Under the pieces are notes generated by a model. That model saw nothing but the letters and a program-made list of their open reading frames with translations. It had not been told where the DNA came from and did not search any database. Positions 12,616 to 14,856 of a stretch of 14,856 nt of DNA are shown here, piece by piece. Location: positions 1-14,856 of the forward strand of contig JAKPQU010000285.1 of the NCBI GenBank assembly GCA_029555925.1, written 5' to 3'. A program made the position numbers and the translations under genes. Each line of letters begins with the position of its first letter. Positions within the stretch are counted from its first letter, which is position 1. The stretch is from Bacillota bacterium. Lineage in GTDB: Bacteria; Eremiobacterota; SpSt-956; JAKJGF01.

Positions 12616-14796
12616 ATGGTTAAATATTTAATCTTTGCAGGATGGTTATTGATTGGTATTATTTTCCTGGCGGGGTGCGGAGGACTTGGAGGAGGAAGCG
12701 GTGTTTCTTCTGTAGGTAACACTGCTCCGGCACCGCCGGCTGCTGCGACTACACCGGAACAACCGGGCGATCTTACGCCGGGGCCTTCTGTTATACCTTC
12801 TGTACCCGGAGGAGATAACAGGTATGTAGTTTATAAATCCTCTGATAATTCTATTATGACTATTCTTGGTGCTTCTGTTCCACCTCCGGAAGGTTATACT
12901 CCGAATCCATCTGTGAAAATTTTTATGATAGATCGTGACGGACTTGCAGTAGATCTGCCTGTAGAAGGTAACGGTGCCTTTAATTTAGACAATGTTAGTA
13001 CCGGAATGAAGGATATGGTTGATATTAATGTTATAGATATTACGTCAGGAGAGGGTGTATTTATTCAACTTCCTGTTCTGGATATTGCTTCTACTTCATC
13101 CATTGTATCTTCACCGGATAGCGCCTCACCTGTTCCTTCTACTGCCACTCCGGTGAGTGATGCAAATAAGCCTGTTGAGCCAAATGCAGCTCCCAATACG
13201 ACAAAGCCTTCTGATGCCACAGTTCCGTCCGCTTCATCACTGGCAACAAATATGTCTTCGGAAAAGATAGTCCATATCAAGATTTTCCCTGATGTAAAGA
13301 CTGTATTAACCGGAGAACTCGTTTTTTATCGGGCTGTTGGAATTGATGCGAATGGTAAGAAAGTAAAACCTGCAAGTATAAAATGGTCAAAGAATATGAA
13401 ACCTGTATCAGGAGATCCGTCTATTGCTATCTTCAATCCTTCTACGACAGATGACAGGGTTGAAATAACGGCCTGGATGCCGGATGAACAGGATCCGGAA
13501 GATCAGGATAAAGCATTACACAGAGATGTGGCCATAGCAACTGTTCTTGATAGAACAAAAATGACAAAGGTTACCGGGACTCTCTATGATACAGATGGCA
13601 CAGCTCCTATGGCAGGTAGCCTGCTTATCTGTGATACTTTTTCACCGGGTGTAGATTATATACCATTGAAGAAGGTATGTCTGTCAGGTAATGACGGTAA
13701 ATATAATATCCATGTAATACCGGGTCTGACATATAATGTTTCCTTTATCAATCCTTCTGATAAAAAGTTTTATAAAGGCAATCCTGATAATATAAAACCG
13801 ACTGAAAGTCAGGAAGAGATGACTCAGATAATAAACAGAACTCCAACTGTTTATACATATAATAAATCCTTTAAACCTCTTCTTCCTGTAGAAGATTATA
13901 TACAGAATGCCTGGAATTTTGTTACAAACGTAACAGATAAACCGGTCCCGGGACTTTATATGGATATAAGTCATATTGTTAATACCCCCGGTGAAGAAAA
14001 AGAAGGAAAAGTAATGACAGGCGAATTTTCCCGTGGAACCTATGAATTAACCAAAAATAATGAGAATACATGGGATATAAGTCTTATAAATTATCAGAAT
14101 CACAGGAAAGCCAGAATAACATATGATAATACAAAATATAAAGGAGAACTGTCTTTTAATCCTTTTGGAATAACAGATGAAAAATATAGTTCAGATACTC
14201 TTTGCATAAGGCAGGATGAATGGAACATAAGTGATAATAATTACAAAGGCACATCAAAATATTATTCTTCAGGGCAGAAGGATAAACTCCTATATACATC
14301 CGATTTCGACTGGAGAATTAATGAAGATTTGAGTGTAGAGCAGACCGCGGAGTTATGGTTTCCTGACAGGGCTAAAAAAATGGGTAAGGTTTCAGTAATA
14401 AGACATTCCTCGAAGACAACTGATAATTCACATGATAGTGATAATTTATTATACAGTTTTACAGGGTCTATGGACATATATCTTTATGAGTCAGGTAATA
14501 ATAACACTCCCGGTAGAACAATGACCTGGGATATAAAAGATGGTTATATAAATCAAGACCTGACGGGTAAATTTGATATATCTGATATTACTAAAGAGAG
14601 TCAATATAAAGGAACCAGAGTTGTAATAAATCTTCAACGGGAAAAACAGGGTAAAATAAATGATGAGCAGATAGGGTCCGGCGAGTTATATCCTTATGGA
14701 AGTAATACCCCCTCTGCTACGTTTAAGATTTATGCGAATGGTTTGATAGAGGTAAAGAATAGTATTAGAGGCACAAAAGTGAAATTTACTTTATAA
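12616..14796 (+). CDS. Large secreted lipoprotein with Ig-like and carboxypeptidase-regulatory-like domains
   Basis: A 726-aa exported lipoprotein. A hydrophobic signal peptide ends in the lipobox LAGC with Cys21 as the lipidated residue, followed by a Gly/Ser-rich spacer. A Pro/Ala/Thr linker (about 34-65) leads to a small beta-rich part (70-157), a second Pro/Ser/Thr linker (160-215), then a bacterial Ig-like segment (about 217-312: IKIFPDVKTVLTGELVFYRA ... IKWS) and a carboxypeptidase-regulatory-like segment (about 317-388: VTGTLYDTDG ... GNDGKYNIHVIPGLTYNVSF). The last 300 residues are rich in Asn, Tyr, Trp and Thr, look like beta sheet, and resemble nothing I know. No catalytic motif is visible, so surface binding or structure is the likely role. 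ATG 12616 has GGGGGAG 8 nt upstream. The domain calls rest on sequence look alone. Confidence 0.85.
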   Translation: MVKYLIFAGWLLIGIIFLAGCGGLGGGSGVSSVGNTAPAPPAAATTPEQPGDLTPGPSVIPSVPGGDNRYVVYKSSDNSIMTILGASVPPPEGYTPNPSVKIFMIDRDGLAVDLPVEGNGAFNLDNVSTGMKDMVDINVIDITSGEGVFIQLPVLDIASTSSIVSSPDSASPVPSTATPVSDANKPVEPNAAPNTTKPSDATVPSASSLATNMSSEKIVHIKIFPDVKTVLTGELVFYRAVGIDANGKKVKPASIKWSKNMKPVSGDPSIAIFNPSTTDDRVEITAWMPDEQDPEDQDKALHRDVAIATVLDRTKMTKVTGTLYDTDGTAPMAGSLLICDTFSPGVDYIPLKKVCLSGNDGKYNIHVIPGLTYNVSFINPSDKKFYKGNPDNIKPTESQEEMTQIINRTPTVYTYNKSFKPLLPVEDYIQNAWNFVTNVTDKPVPGLYMDISHIVNTPGEEKEGKVMTGEFSRGTYELTKNNENTWDISLINYQNHRKARITYDNTKYKGELSFNPFGITDEKYSSDTLCIRQDEWNISDNNYKGTSKYYSSGQKDKLLYTSDFDWRINEDLSVEQTAELWFPDRAKKMGKVSVIRHSSKTTDNSHDSDNLLYSFTGSMDIYLYESGNNNTPGRTMTWDIKDGYINQDLTGKFDISDITKESQYKGTRVVINLQREKQGKINDEQIGSGELYPYGSNTPSATFKIYANGLIEVKNSIRGTKVKFTL

Positions 14797-14811
14797 AAAT
14801 AACATAAATAA

Positions 14812-14856
14812 ACCGTGAGAGACACATAGAGGGGAAAACATAAACCAGGGGGACAC
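14812..14856. repeat. Possible start of another short repeat, cut by the window end
   Basis: The sequence after the lipoprotein stop shifts to a purine-rich, low-complexity stretch (GTGAGAG, ACACATA, GAGGGGA and similar). It resembles the ACAGAGACACAGAG-type intergenic repeats of many bacteria, but it is truncated and no exact unit recurs. Confidence 0.3.

Overview
The window is 14.9 kb of AT-rich bacterial DNA with ten protein-coding genes. One of these (the first) is cut by the left edge. No RNA gene, CRISPR array, transposase or phage gene was seen. The organism cannot be named from the sequence. The fused 2-oxoacid:ferredoxin oxidoreductase points to ferredoxin-based, probably anaerobic metabolism. 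QueA, a type IV pilin-like protein, Shine-Dalgarno sequences and a lipobox are ordinary bacterial features. The high share of unrecognised long proteins, HEAT repeats, a kinase-like protein and intergenic repeats suggests a poorly studied, uncultivated lineage.

Layout. At 2-1111 (+) lies the end of a TPP-binding/gamma fusion of a 2-oxoacid:ferredoxin oxidoreductase, closed by a strong terminator. A lone prepilin-like gene follows (1253-1702, +). A hairpin at 1743-1780 serves as a shared terminator between it and a converging minus-strand block. Read in its own direction, that block is: an unrecognised 744-aa helical protein (6975-4741), a 12-unit HEAT-repeat protein (4613-3426), a 189-aa helical protein with a hydrophobic tail (3373-2804), and queA (2793-1774). 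A divergent gap of about 550 bp follows. It holds repeats, a good extended -10 promoter and a structured leader for a response regulator fused to a CRP/FNR-type DNA-binding protein (7522-8532, +). Next, all on +, are a RapZ-like P-loop domain fused to an inositol-monophosphatase-type domain (8687-10108), a tail-anchored kinase-like protein with both catalytic aspartates changed to asparagine (10633-12423), and a large lipoprotein (12616-14796).

The most interesting protein is the RapZ-IMPase fusion, in which a sugar-phosphatase-type domain sits where RapZ normally has its own C-terminal domain. The most interesting non-coding signal is that nearly every longer gap carries short arrays with a strict 7-nt period. 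Several share the unit CGTRACG with a common 3' edge (CGAGGA). Others have different bases but the same period and a similar GTGA/GTAA-like core. Two further repeat types are present: a 9-nt-period palindromic element at about 10151-10260 and a GC-rich palindrome at 7059-7074.

How the genes work together is mostly unclear. The minus-strand block is spaced like an operon (gaps of 10 and 52 nt, plus one of 127 nt filled by repeats). The plus-strand genes appear to be separate transcription units, several with their own promoter-like sequence.
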